Origin: Catenulispora sp.
Lineage (GTDB): Bacteria > Actinomycetota > Actinomycetes > Streptomycetales > Catenulisporaceae
Reading direction: 5' to 3'
Assembly: GCA_013361685.1 (NCBI GenBank)
Contig: JABFXP010000051.1
Coordinates: 1 to 64,000, forward strand
Length of the DNA stretch: 64,000 nucleotides
The position numbers and the translations under genes are program-made. The first letter of the stretch is position 1, and every line of letters begins with the position of its first letter. Under the pieces are notes generated by a model. That model was not told the DNA's origin. It made no database searches and saw only the letters and a program-made list of their open reading frames with translations. Shown in pieces: positions 10,101-19,849 of this stretch.

Positions 10101-11369
10101 ATGACCACGCCGACCCTCGCCCCGCCGGGCATCCCCGCCCCGATAGCCGCCGCATCCCCGGCCCCCACTCCCATCACCGCGACGACTCCCGCGATCCCTC
10201 CGGCTCCGGCACCGGGATCGGCGGCACGGCCGAAAGCCGGGCCGGGCGAGCTGCGCGCCGAGGTCGCCGCGATCCTCGCCAACAACCACGGGATCGACTT
10301 CTCGGTCGGGGACCTGGCCAAGTACACCAAGAAGTCCGGCGGCGCGATCGGCAACGCCTGCGAGACCCTGGTTCGGCGAGGCGAGGCCGACCGGTTCGGC
10401 ACCGGTACCCGCCGCTACACCGCGAACGCGAACACCGCCGCCGCAGCAGCTCAAGCCGTGATCACCCCGCCCGGACAGGGACGCCCACGACCCGCCCGAC
10501 CTACCCCGGCCCCGAGTCCGGCACCCGCCGCGCCGCCGACCACTCCCGCCCCGCGCACCTACCCGCCGGTGAAGGGGCCGATCACCCGCCCCAACGGGGC
10601 CCTGTACTACCCGCGCGTGTTGGCAGGCGGCCTCAGTGATGTGGAGGCGTTGCGCAAGCTGCGCGAAAGCTCGATCCCCGCCCTGCTCTACGGACCCCCG
10701 GGCACCGGCAAGACGAGTGTGATCGAGGCCGCGTTCCCCGACTTGATCACTATCGCAGGGGACGGAGACACCCAGGTTTCCGACCTGATCGGCGAGTACA
10801 CCCAGAACGAGCGCGGGGGCTATGAGTTCGTCTACGGGCCGCTGGTGACCGCGATGACCGAGGGCCGGGCCCTGCTGATAGACGACGCCACCTTGATCAG
10901 CCCGAAAGTCTTGGCCGCGCTATACCCCGCACTCGACGGCCGCCGCCAGATCACGGTCAAGGCGCACAAGGGCGAGGTTATCACCGCCGCCGACTCGTTT
11001 TACGTGATCGCGGGCCACAACCCAGGGGTGCACGGGGCGATCTTGACGGAGGCCCTGGCGAGTCGTTTCAGTACCCAGATTCTCGTAGAGACCGACTACG
11101 ACCTCTGTAAGCGCCTGGGCATCGACTCCCGCGCCGTGACCCTGGCCCGGAACCTTTCCAACCTTGCCAAGCGCGGAGATTTGGGCTGGTGTCCTCAACT
11201 CAGAGAGTTGATCGCCTTCCAGAAGATCGCCGAGGTCCTCGGGATCGACGCCGCATTCGCCAACCTGGTCGGGATCACCCCGGTCGAGGACCGCGACCAG
11301 GTGGCCGAACTGGTCGCCAAAACCACCGGGGCCAAGGTAGCCGCACTCGCGGTCGGCAAGCAGATCTGA
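10101..11369 (+). CDS. MoxR-type AAA+ ATPase with N-terminal winged-helix-like segment
   Basis: 'LLYGPPGTGKTSVIEAAFPD', 'GRALLIDDATLISPKVLAALYPALDGRRQITV', 'GHNPGVHGAILTEALASRF'; N-terminal 'LRAEVAAILANNHGIDFSVGDLAKYTKKSGGAIGNACETLVRRGEADRF'. Confidence 0.82.
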   Translation: MTTPTLAPPGIPAPIAAASPAPTPITATTPAIPPAPAPGSAARPKAGPGELRAEVAAILANNHGIDFSVGDLAKYTKKSGGAIGNACETLVRRGEADRFGTGTRRYTANANTAAAAAQAVITPPGQGRPRPARPTPAPSPAPAAPPTTPAPRTYPPVKGPITRPNGALYYPRVLAGGLSDVEALRKLRESSIPALLYGPPGTGKTSVIEAAFPDLITIAGDGDTQVSDLIGEYTQNERGGYEFVYGPLVTAMTEGRALLIDDATLISPKVLAALYPALDGRRQITVKAHKGEVITAADSFYVIAGHNPGVHGAILTEALASRFSTQILVETDYDLCKRLGIDSRAVTLARNLSNLAKRGDLGWCPQLRELIAFQKIAEVLGIDAAFANLVGITPVEDRDQVAELVAKTTGAKVAALAVGKQI

Positions 11370-11433
11370 CGAACGCCTCGCCCCGCCGCCCCCCCTCGAA
11401 CTTCCCCGCCACATCAGGAGACCTCGATCCGCC

Positions 11434-13272
11434 ATGCCCGCGCACCGCCACACCCACCACCAGCTCCCGCCGATCAGCGCCGAGCAACTCGCGGCCGACC
11501 GCTGGGCCGACGACGGCGGACCCGCCTTCGCCCCCGGCCCCACCGCCGAGCAGCTCGAGGCCGAATGGCTGCGGATCTCGGCCGCCCTGACGAAGCGGTT
11601 CCCCGCCCTGTCAGGCCGCGACGACGTGATCGTGTCGGCCGACCCGGTGACCGTCTCCGGCGCGAAGGCAGCCTTCTTCCCGACCCTGGGCCGGGTCGAG
11701 GTCGACCAGCACGTGTTCGCTCCGCACGACCCGCACCGGATCGACCCGGCGGTCTACGGCGACGAGGACCGCTACCCCAGCGCCTGGGGAGCCCTGGCCC
11801 ACGAGGCCGGGCACGCCGCCCACAGCAGGTGGTTCGCCCCCGACTCCCAGCGCGGCAGCGCGGCCGACTCGGCCGCCGAAATCCTGGAGGAGTCCCGGAT
11901 CGAGGCCGCGCACCTGGCCCGCCGCCCCGGCGACCTGCCCTACATCAGAGCCTGCGTCACGACCCTGGTCATGGACGACATGAGCGGGGCCGGGATCGAC
12001 GACAAGTGGTCGGCCGCACACGTCGCCGCCCTGATCCTGGCCCGGGCCGACGCCGGGATCCTCGAGCCCGCCGAGGTCGAGCCGATCCGCACCACGTGCG
12101 AGCAGATCCTCGGGCCCGAGCTGCTCGGCAAACTCGCCGAGATCTGGAACGCCGCCCACCAAGTCCCCGACGACGACGCGACCGGCATGCTCGACCTCGG
12201 CGCGGCCTGGTGCGACCTGCTCGGCACCGACCCCCGACAGCCCGAGCCCCGCCCCAGCCAACAGCACCAGCCCGGGATCACCGCCGGGCAACCCGGAAGC
12301 GGGATCGCCGAGGCGGTCGCCAAGGTGGGGGAGAACATCGCCGCCACCGAGGCCGCCAGGGCCCGCGAGCAAGCCCAGATCGCCGCCGCCGCCGCAGCCC
12401 GCGCCGCGAAGCAGAAAGCGCAGACCTCGCGGGCCCGCACCGCAGCCGACACCGCCAACAAGGTCTTCAAACGCGGCAACAAGCCCTTCACCCCCGGCCT
12501 GGGCGGAGGCCGCGCCGCCAACCCGGTGACCGGAGCCCGCGACGCCACGCAGCAGGAGAAGGCGGCAGCAGGCCGGCTGGCCCGAGACCTGCGAGCAGCC
12601 GCCTACCGCGAACGCATCGAGACCATCACCGCCTCGGCCGCCCCGCCCGGCAGGCTCAACATGCGCGGAGCCCTGGCCCGCGACGCGCAGATCGCCGCCG
12701 GGGCCACTCCGACCGCCCTGCCGTTCCGGCACACCACCAGACGGCAAACACCCACCCCGCCGCTGCGAGTCGGGATCGCGGTCGACGTGTCCGGCTCGAT
12801 GGACGCCGCAACCGGCCCGGTCGCCTCGGCCGCCTGGATCCTGGCCAAAGCCGCAGCCCTCACCGACCCCGACTCCCGCACCGCCACCGTCTCCTTCAAC
12901 CGATCCCTCACCGCGATCACTCGCCCAGGGCGGGCCCCAGCCCAAGTCACCCAGTTCGCGGCGGCCGGAGGCGGCCACGCCCTCGGACACGCGATCGACG
13001 CCCTGGACGCCGCGCTGGAACTGACCCGCCCCGGAGCCGGACGCCTGCTGGTGATCGCCTCCGACGGGGTGTACGGCGAGGCAGAGAAAGCCTTCGCCGC
13101 CGGACGCATCGCCACCCTCACCGCCTCCGGCTGCGCCGTAATCCACCTCCACTTCGGCGGCGGACATTACGAGCTGATCCCCGGCGCGCTGCTGGTGAGG
13201 CTCGGCGACCCGGCCCAGGCGGTCGCCACGATCGCCAAAGCCGCCACCGCCGCCATCGTCGCCACCCGATGA
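11434..13272 (+). CDS. VWA-domain protein with putative N-terminal metallopeptidase motif
   Basis: 'GALAHEAGHAAHSRWF...AAEILEESRIEAAHL' (HExxH plus downstream Glu) and C-terminal MIDAS 'VGIAVDVSGSMDAATGPVA'. Confidence 0.8.
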   Translation: MPAHRHTHHQLPPISAEQLAADRWADDGGPAFAPGPTAEQLEAEWLRISAALTKRFPALSGRDDVIVSADPVTVSGAKAAFFPTLGRVEVDQHVFAPHDPHRIDPAVYGDEDRYPSAWGALAHEAGHAAHSRWFAPDSQRGSAADSAAEILEESRIEAAHLARRPGDLPYIRACVTTLVMDDMSGAGIDDKWSAAHVAALILARADAGILEPAEVEPIRTTCEQILGPELLGKLAEIWNAAHQVPDDDATGMLDLGAAWCDLLGTDPRQPEPRPSQQHQPGITAGQPGSGIAEAVAKVGENIAATEAARAREQAQIAAAAAARAAKQKAQTSRARTAADTANKVFKRGNKPFTPGLGGGRAANPVTGARDATQQEKAAAGRLARDLRAAAYRERIETITASAAPPGRLNMRGALARDAQIAAGATPTALPFRHTTRRQTPTPPLRVGIAVDVSGSMDAATGPVASAAWILAKAAALTDPDSRTATVSFNRSLTAITRPGRAPAQVTQFAAAGGGHALGHAIDALDAALELTRPGAGRLLVIASDGVYGEAEKAFAAGRIATLTASGCAVIHLHFGGGHYELIPGALLVRLGDPAQAVATIAKAATAAIVATR

Positions 13273-13342
13273 CCCGCGCCGCCGGGCGGCACCCCGCCCG
13301 GCGGCCCCCGAACCCCCACCCGAGACACGAAGGACAAGCCCC

Positions 13343-13666
13343 ATGAGCACCGCCACTGCCGCCGATCACGACACCGGCACAGACGACGCCGACGACGAGC
13401 AGGAGATGACCGTCGAGATCACCGTCACCGAGGAAGTCACCTACACCTTCACCTCCACCTTCCACCTGACGGCCGAAGAAGCCGCCGAGGCAGACGGGCT
13501 CAGCGACGGCGAGCTGGCCGCGTGGCTTGAGGAAAACGAGGAGCTGTGGCTCGACGACCTCGACCCCACCGGCGCGGGCGGCTACCTGGACATCAACGAG
13601 CGCAGCGTCGACGCCGCCACCCGCGTCAGCCCCGAGACGACCACCGCGACGGAAACCGAGCACTGA
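13343..13666 (+). CDS. small acidic hypothetical protein
   Basis: 107 aa, strongly acidic, directly downstream of the VWA gene. Confidence 0.55.
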   Translation: MSTATAADHDTGTDDADDEQEMTVEITVTEEVTYTFTSTFHLTAEEAAEADGLSDGELAAWLEENEELWLDDLDPTGAGGYLDINERSVDAATRVSPETTTATETEH

Positions 13667-13668
13667 CC

Positions 13669-14115
13669 ATGACGCATTACGACCGGCTCACCGGCCGGGC
13701 ACTGGCAGCCGCCGACGCCCGCCGCACCGACACTGCCGAACCCGCCGCCTGGCGCAACCCCCGCTGGGCCGAGCGCGCCGAAGCCAGCGCCACCGCCCTG
13801 GCCCACGTCCTCGGCGTGCCCCGCGAACACGTCGCGATCACCGCCGACCGCACCCGCGCCTACGGAGCCTGGCCCTGGCCCCGGCTCACCGTCACCGGCT
13901 CCAGCTACGAGTTCACCGCCGCCTTCAACGACCCCGAACGGCTGACGATCCTGGCCAGCTGCCCCGACTGCAGGCAGCAAGTCCCACTGATCTGGCTACG
14001 GCACCTGGCCGACCTCGGCGACCTGATCGGCGGATTCCAGCCCGACGAACCGGTCGACGAGTTCCACGCCGACCCCGGCCACCGGCCCAGCTGCCAACAC
14101 CACGCCTGCCGCTAG
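13669..14115 (+). CDS. hypothetical protein with C-terminal CxxC / Cys-His motifs
   Basis: ATG at 13669 just after the previous stop, in frame with ORF 13546..14115; 'ASCPDCRQQVP...HRPSCQHHACR'. Confidence 0.6.
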   Translation: MTHYDRLTGRALAAADARRTDTAEPAAWRNPRWAERAEASATALAHVLGVPREHVAITADRTRAYGAWPWPRLTVTGSSYEFTAAFNDPERLTILASCPDCRQQVPLIWLRHLADLGDLIGGFQPDEPVDEFHADPGHRPSCQHHACR

Positions 14116-14151
14116 CCCCAGCCCCCCGACCACGGAAACGGAAGACCCCTG

Positions 14152-14733
14152 ATGAACCCGACCCCGACCGCCCCGCCCGAAACCGGCGGCCTGACCGAAT
14201 CCCTGACCGCCCGAGGCTGGATCCACACCAAGCCTATGAGCCTTGATCCGCAATGGCGCTCGGTCCGCGAATCCCTGGAGGACCCCGACGGCCGACTCCA
14301 CCTGGACGCCGCCGTCTACCCCGACGGCCACCTCGTCGCGCACCTGTCCGCCGAGGCCACCCGCAGCGCGGCAGGCGGCCTGATCACCCCGGGCTGGATG
14401 GCCGACCTGTCCGAGTGGCCCCGCGAAGCGATCCTCGCCGCGATCACCGCCGCCACCGCCGAACCCGAACCGGACCTGCCCGACACCTTGAAGCAGGCCG
14501 GATGGGAACAGCTCGCCGACATCCGCCAGGCCGGCCGCCTGCTCGAGCGCTCCTGGACCAGCCCCGACGGCAGCGCCTCGCTCACCTGGGCACCGGCCGA
14601 CGACCACGACCTCGGCGGCTGGGGCGTGATCCGCGAAATCGACGGCGAACGGCTCGAGGCCAACGCCAGCCAGCACACCCCGCCCGCCATCCTCACCGCC
14701 CTCGCCCTGACCGCTGCGAACACCACGGAGTGA
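14152..14733 (+). CDS. DUF317-like hypothetical protein, two repeats
   Basis: 'LTARGW...EDPDGRLHL' and 'LKQAGW...TSPDGSASLTW...TPPAILTALALTAANTTE'. Confidence 0.6.
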   Translation: MNPTPTAPPETGGLTESLTARGWIHTKPMSLDPQWRSVRESLEDPDGRLHLDAAVYPDGHLVAHLSAEATRSAAGGLITPGWMADLSEWPREAILAAITAATAEPEPDLPDTLKQAGWEQLADIRQAGRLLERSWTSPDGSASLTWAPADDHDLGGWGVIREIDGERLEANASQHTPPAILTALALTAANTTE

Positions 14734-14739
14734 AAACCC

Positions 14740-15288
14740 ATGACTGAGATCGACTACGCCGACGGGATGCGCTGGTTCGACATCCCGGTCCAGTACCCCA
14801 AGCACAAGAACGCCCGCACCGACACGCTGCGCGTGTTCGCCCTGGACGCCGACACCGCACTGCGGCAAGCCGAAGACGACCTCTACGAATGCCTGGAACA
14901 CGGCCAGGGAAAGGTCAAGTTTCCGGTCGCTGGCACCGACTACATCCTCGGCGAGCCAGTCACCCCGCCGACCGCCGAACGGTCCAGCGGCGACCACGAC
15001 TGGATCATCGCGGCCTACATCAACGACCACGGCAGCTCGCACGGCTACGTCCCGGTCGGCCCCTATGACTCCAGCGCCGCAGCCGAAGCCGATGCGCAGG
15101 ACCGGGTCCTGCGTCACCAGGCCCGCCTGGGCTACTCGGCCGCCGCCGGGGAGATCGTCCCGATCGTGCGCCGCATGACCCCCGCGGAGGCCGCACACCC
15201 GCACTGGCTGACGAAGCCGGATGCCCTCGACGGCCCACCGCCTCCGCCCGGCCGCTACGCCACGGCCGAACCGACGGTCGCGCCGTAA
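14740..15288 (+). CDS. hypothetical protein
   Basis: 182-aa ORF immediately downstream of 14733. Confidence 0.6.
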   Translation: MTEIDYADGMRWFDIPVQYPKHKNARTDTLRVFALDADTALRQAEDDLYECLEHGQGKVKFPVAGTDYILGEPVTPPTAERSSGDHDWIIAAYINDHGSSHGYVPVGPYDSSAAAEADAQDRVLRHQARLGYSAAAGEIVPIVRRMTPAEAAHPHWLTKPDALDGPPPPPGRYATAEPTVAP

Positions 15289-15323
15289 CCGCCGCCCAAC
15301 CACGACTGAAACAGGAGCCAGAC

Positions 15324-15917
15324 ATGACTTCACACCCCGCCGAGTTCCTCGCCGAACTGGAGGCCGCACTGACCGGGCGCGGCTGGACCACCGAGAAACT
15401 CCTCGACATCCAGGTCAACCTGCTCACCGGAGGCCCCGGCCCCAGGTTCGCCGAATACACCAGCCCCGAGGAGGACCTGGAGGTCCACACCCGCGCCTAC
15501 CCCGGCGGCAACACCGACATCGAACTGCTCGGCTACGGCTGGAAGGCGGACCTGGCCGCCGGACGCAGCCTGCAGCGCGCACTCGCGGCCATTGACGCCG
15601 CCCACGCCGACGCCGCAGCGATCGCCGCCGACAACCCAGACGAGCGGAGCCTGCCGGAACTGCTGGACGCGGCCGGCTGGACCTGGAGCCGGGACACGCA
15701 GTGCCAGCACGGTACCGAGAACACCTGGTATAGCCCCGACGGCACGGCCCGGATCCGCAACAGCCTGGAGTTCCTGCCCGAGACCGGCTGGCTGCTGACC
15801 CTGGCCCCGGGCTTCACCGAGAACAACACCTGGACCGGCGACGACGACACCCCGCCCGCCGTCATCATCGCCCTGGCCTCCAGCTCCGCCGACACCACCG
15901 AACGGGCCGCGTCGTGA
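15324..15917 (+). CDS. DUF317-like hypothetical protein, two repeats
   Basis: 'LTGRGW' and 'LLDAAGWTW...YSPDGTARI...TGW...TPPAVIIALASSSADTTE', parallel to 14152..14733. Confidence 0.6.
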   Translation: MTSHPAEFLAELEAALTGRGWTTEKLLDIQVNLLTGGPGPRFAEYTSPEEDLEVHTRAYPGGNTDIELLGYGWKADLAAGRSLQRALAAIDAAHADAAAIAADNPDERSLPELLDAAGWTWSRDTQCQHGTENTWYSPDGTARIRNSLEFLPETGWLLTLAPGFTENNTWTGDDDTPPAVIIALASSSADTTERAAS

Positions 15918-16462
15918 GCGCCCCCGGCACCGGCGCGCCGGACACGCCCCCGACCGGCAGCACCGCCGCCGACCTGATCGCCTTCTGGGACTGGGCCCAG
16001 GCCACCGGGCAAGTTCGGCACGACACCGGCCGCGCGAACAAGCTCGCCTGCCACCGCATTCTGTCCACCCGACCACAGTGGCAGAGCCTTGATGCGCGCG
16101 CCCTGGACCCCGAAGCCCTGATCGACGCGTTCATGATGGCCAACACCGACGTGCTGGCGATCGGCACCATCGACAACTACGCCTCCACGTTCCGTAAGGC
16201 CCTCGGCCTGTTTCGGGACTATCTGGCCGACCCCGACGGCTGGACCCCGCTGCGGCCCCGGCACCGCAAGCGGCCCCGCAGACCCATCCACGGCGCCGAG
16301 CGCACCCCCGGACACCTGCAGATCCTCCTCGCGGAGGGACGCACCGCCGAGCTGATCTACCCGGCCGACCTCACCTCGGCCGACGCCGCCGCCGCGATCC
16401 ACACCCTGCGCAAGGTGCTCCCCACCCTGCCCGGCATCAACGCCACCGGAGAGACATCGTGA
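15914..16462 (+). CDS. SAM-like / tyrosine-recombinase core-binding-domain-like protein lacking a catalytic domain
   Basis: GTGA overlap with the upstream gene; 'DLIAFWDWAQATGQVRHDTGRANKLACHRILS...DVLAIGTIDNYASTFRKALGLFRDYLADPDGW'. Confidence 0.5.
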   Translation: MSAPGTGAPDTPPTGSTAADLIAFWDWAQATGQVRHDTGRANKLACHRILSTRPQWQSLDARALDPEALIDAFMMANTDVLAIGTIDNYASTFRKALGLFRDYLADPDGWTPLRPRHRKRPRRPIHGAERTPGHLQILLAEGRTAELIYPADLTSADAAAAIHTLRKVLPTLPGINATGETS

Positions 16463-16863
16463 CCCCGGTCATCCTCGGCAACACCACACCGCTGGCACCG
16501 GGCTGGTCGTTCCGCATCGCCGAAATCCACCTCGCCCCAGGCCGCGCCCCGTGGTTCACCGGCACCTGGCACCGCACCGGCACCCAGCCGCTCGATGACC
16601 CCAAATGCGCCCTGTGGCTCACCGTCACCGCCGAAACCCCGGCCCTGGTCACCGTCACCCTGCACGCCGACGACCCCGCGCGGCACGGCCACCAGCACGC
16701 CCTGGCCCGGCACCACGGCGTCCGCGCCGACGCCTGGACCCAGATCATCGCCCCGGCCGTCGCCGCCCACCGCTGGACCCGCCGCGTCGAACACCAGCGG
16801 CCCTCCAAAACACCGGACCGGCTGGCCCGCGCCATCCTCGCCCACCTGATCGTCAACCGCTGA
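16459..16863 (+). CDS. hypothetical protein
   Basis: GTGA overlap with the upstream CDS; 134 aa. Confidence 0.6.
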   Translation: MTPVILGNTTPLAPGWSFRIAEIHLAPGRAPWFTGTWHRTGTQPLDDPKCALWLTVTAETPALVTVTLHADDPARHGHQHALARHHGVRADAWTQIIAPAVAAHRWTRRVEHQRPSKTPDRLARAILAHLIVNR

Positions 16864-16889
16864 CACCCCCGGACCAAGGACCACCATTG

Positions 16890-17231
16890 ATGCCCCCGAC
16901 AACCGCCCCCGGCCCGCTCGGCGAGACCGCGCCGCCGGTCACGACGTACACCGCGCTGCTGCGGCTGCCCGCCTACCTCCGCGAGCAGGCCGGCGAGGAC
17001 GACGAGACCGACTTCGCCGTCACAGTCCGCGCCACCAGCGCAGAGCAGGCCGCATCGCGCGCCGCCGGATACCTGCTGTGGCACTTCGACACCGACTACC
17101 CCGACCGCGCCGCCGCTCAAGCCGCCGCCGACACGGTCGAGTGCATCGGCGTCGCCGAAGGCGAGATCACCTTCCACGCCGACCGCCCCATCACCCTCAC
17201 CGCCGACCAGCACCACGTATCAGGAGCCTGA
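16890..17231 (+). CDS. hypothetical protein
   Basis: ATG at 16890 in frame with ORF 16605..17231; 113 aa. Confidence 0.55.
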   Translation: MPPTTAPGPLGETAPPVTTYTALLRLPAYLREQAGEDDETDFAVTVRATSAEQAASRAAGYLLWHFDTDYPDRAAAQAAADTVECIGVAEGEITFHADRPITLTADQHHVSGA

Positions 17232-17234
17232 ACA

Positions 17235-18185
17235 ATGAGCACCACCAACGCCCCGCCCGCCGAGGACTCCGTCACCGCCGAGCAGCCGAGCGACGAGCCC
17301 ACCGCCCACGCGGTCATCGGCTGGTACCCCCGCAGCACCGGCAGCCCTTGGCAGGGCCGCTACCTGCACCACGCCCCCTCCATCGCCGACGTCGCCGCCA
17401 AGCTGTGCCAGATCCGAGCGCGCAGCGCCGGACTCGGCAGCTACGGCGTGATCAGCGAAATGCTCAAGGACCACCCGGCGGGCTGGCGGTCGCTGGGCAC
17501 CATCACCGCCAAAGACCCCGAACCCAAGATCCGCAGGCGGCCCGCGCCACCCGGGGTGTGCCTGTGCCACCATGCCGACGGCACGCCCACCCCCGCGATG
17601 ATCAGGTCAGGGCTGGAAGCCCTGACGATGATCGACCACGAGGCGCCGGTCCGGCTGCCGGGCTACTTCGACGGCCAAGACCCCACGGCGGTTGGCCACT
17701 GGACCATCACCAGCACCTCCACGCTGCCGACCGGCACCGACACCCTGTTCCTGTTCGACAACGACGCCCTGATCATCGGGGTTCGCGGCGTGACCAGCCG
17801 ACAGTTCCTGCGCGCCGGGACGCTGCCCTACCACCGGCCCGACCCGGCCAGGCTGCAGGCGGTCATCGCCAACGCCGACCGGATCACCAGCCGCACCCGC
17901 GAGGCGATCGAGGCCGAGTATGCAGCCTCCGCCCTGGACCGGGTACGCGAGGTCCTCGCCGGCATTCCCGCCCACCACGAGCTGGTCCTGCACCTGTTGG
18001 GCAAGACCGTGACAGACACTGGGCCGCTGGAGGCGGCCCTGGCCCGCCAGGCCGGAATCCACCCGGCTGACCTGCCCGGCCACCTGCTGCGCCTGGACCG
18101 TCGCGAGCAGACCGAGCTGCTGGACGCCGCCGCCACGCGCCTGCACCCCGACCGGCGCAACACCAAGCTCCCGGACGTCCTCTGA
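17235..18185 (+). CDS. hypothetical protein
   Basis: 316-aa ORF starting 3 nt after the previous stop. Confidence 0.65.
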   Translation: MSTTNAPPAEDSVTAEQPSDEPTAHAVIGWYPRSTGSPWQGRYLHHAPSIADVAAKLCQIRARSAGLGSYGVISEMLKDHPAGWRSLGTITAKDPEPKIRRRPAPPGVCLCHHADGTPTPAMIRSGLEALTMIDHEAPVRLPGYFDGQDPTAVGHWTITSTSTLPTGTDTLFLFDNDALIIGVRGVTSRQFLRAGTLPYHRPDPARLQAVIANADRITSRTREAIEAEYAASALDRVREVLAGIPAHHELVLHLLGKTVTDTGPLEAALARQAGIHPADLPGHLLRLDRREQTELLDAAATRLHPDRRNTKLPDVL

Positions 18186-18243
18186 GCCCGGCCGACTGCA
18201 CCTTGCCCAGATTCGATCACCTGTATAAGGAGTCTGATTCAGC

Positions 18244-18690
18244 ATGTCCGACAACCCGATCCACCCGTTCACCGATTGCCTGGCCGGACTCGCAGTCTCC
18301 GCCGAGGCGCTGCGCACAGTGGCGATCGGCAACCAGGCCGTCGCCCAGGCCATCGCCGAAGGGATCACCGCTCTGCGCGCGGAGCTTTCCGGCGCACCGC
18401 TGCCGGTCGGTGACGACGGCCGCGAGCCCGGATTCTTCCGCATCCCGCTCGGTATCGGCGCGACCATCGACGCCGCCGGGCGCGGCGAGCTGCACGTGAC
18501 CATGGCGACCGTCGCCGCAGGCGGCCCCGAACCCGACCGGGCGGCGATGGCCCAGGCGGCGGCCAAGCAGATCCTGCAGATCATGGCCGACCTGTGGAGG
18601 ACCGCCGGATGGGACGACCTGAACGTCGGCTGCCTGATCGAGGAGAGCTTCGCCGCCGTGCGCGCCCGCCTGGCCGACGAGGACCGCTGA
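18244..18690 (+). CDS. hypothetical protein
   Basis: 148 aa; AAGGAG-like RBS upstream of ATG. Confidence 0.65.
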   Translation: MSDNPIHPFTDCLAGLAVSAEALRTVAIGNQAVAQAIAEGITALRAELSGAPLPVGDDGREPGFFRIPLGIGATIDAAGRGELHVTMATVAAGGPEPDRAAMAQAAAKQILQIMADLWRTAGWDDLNVGCLIEESFAAVRARLADEDR

Positions 18691-18691
18691 C

Positions 18692-18916
18692 GTGCCGTAC
18701 GTGATCGGCGGCGGGTACGGTGTCCGGCTCGGCGACCCGGACGCCGACGAGGCCGAGGAATGCCGCGGGGCCGGCGAGCCGTGGTGCGAGGGCGTGTACG
18801 TCGAAGGCGGCGACGGCTACGACGGCTGGTGCCCGAGCTGCGCCGACCGGCAGTTCGCCGACCACGACGCCGACGGTCGCGGCGCGATCGCGAACCTCAC
18901 GGCCGGACGGAGGTGA
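18692..18916 (+). CDS. small hypothetical protein with spaced Cys residues
   Basis: 74 aa; 'AEECRGAGEPWCEGVYVEGGDGYDGWCPSCADRQF'. Confidence 0.5.
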   Translation: MPYVIGGGYGVRLGDPDADEAEECRGAGEPWCEGVYVEGGDGYDGWCPSCADRQFADHDADGRGAIANLTAGRR

Positions 18917-19105
18917 GCGCCGCGAGCGGACCCCGGCCGTCGGCCGACCGCGACTTCGGCCTCGCGGCGATGGCCCCCAACCGGCAATCCGCTGGCACCA
19001 CCGGCTGACCCGAGCACGTCCCGCGCGCCACGCGGCCGGATGAGCGCCACCGCCCCGGCACCGCGCGCAGCAACCCTTCCTGCTTCCCCCTGAACGGAGT
19101 CTTCG

Positions 19106-19849
19106 ATGACGCCTGCCTTCGACCCGGCCGAGCTGCCCTACAGCGTGAACGCTGTCTGGCACCTGCGTGGGGCCGCCGCCCCACGCGCGGCCAGCTGCCA
19201 CGTGATCCCCGGCTACACCGGCCTGGAACACCTGCCCGACATGATCGCCATCCGCTACCTCGCCGGCAAGCACGAGCGCGACGAGGTCGTTCTGGACCAC
19301 GTGTGCCGTAAGCGCCGCTGGCACATCACCGCCCGCGACGCGCGCGGGGCATCCCTCGGCCAGGTCGCCACCGACGACGAAACTCTGATGCCCGCCCTGG
19401 CCCAGGCGTTGCAGGGCGCTGTCACCCCCGCCGGGACCGTCGCGCAGGTCGAGGTTCACGACACCGACACCAAGACCAGCAACGTGATCCCCGCCGAGCC
19501 CCGGCCCGGGCCCGCGGCGACGGTGTACCTGCTGACGATCGCCGAGCCGGACTGCTACCCCGACGAGTACGAGGCCGGCGGCAAGGTGATCAGCGCGGAC
19601 ATCGACTTGAACCACGTCTTCGAAGGAGCGAAGACCGCCCGCTCGGCCGATGAGGCGACGGAGTTCGTCGGCAACCTGCTGTGGCAGCTCGAAGGCTTCC
19701 CGGCCCAGCTTCGAGCGCGCGCCCACGACAGCGCCGCCCGCGCGGTCGCCGACTACCCCGCCGCGCTGGCCAGACTCGACGCGTTGCTGACCGGCCAGCC
19801 GACCGCGCCCGGCGGCGCCGACGCCTCGCAGCCGGGAGCGCGCGCATGA
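19106..19849 (+). CDS. hypothetical protein
   Basis: 247-aa ORF; ATGA overlap with the next CDS. Confidence 0.65.
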   Translation: MTPAFDPAELPYSVNAVWHLRGAAAPRAASCHVIPGYTGLEHLPDMIAIRYLAGKHERDEVVLDHVCRKRRWHITARDARGASLGQVATDDETLMPALAQALQGAVTPAGTVAQVEVHDTDTKTSNVIPAEPRPGPAATVYLLTIAEPDCYPDEYEAGGKVISADIDLNHVFEGAKTARSADEATEFVGNLLWQLEGFPAQLRARAHDSAARAVADYPAALARLDALLTGQPTAPGGADASQPGARA

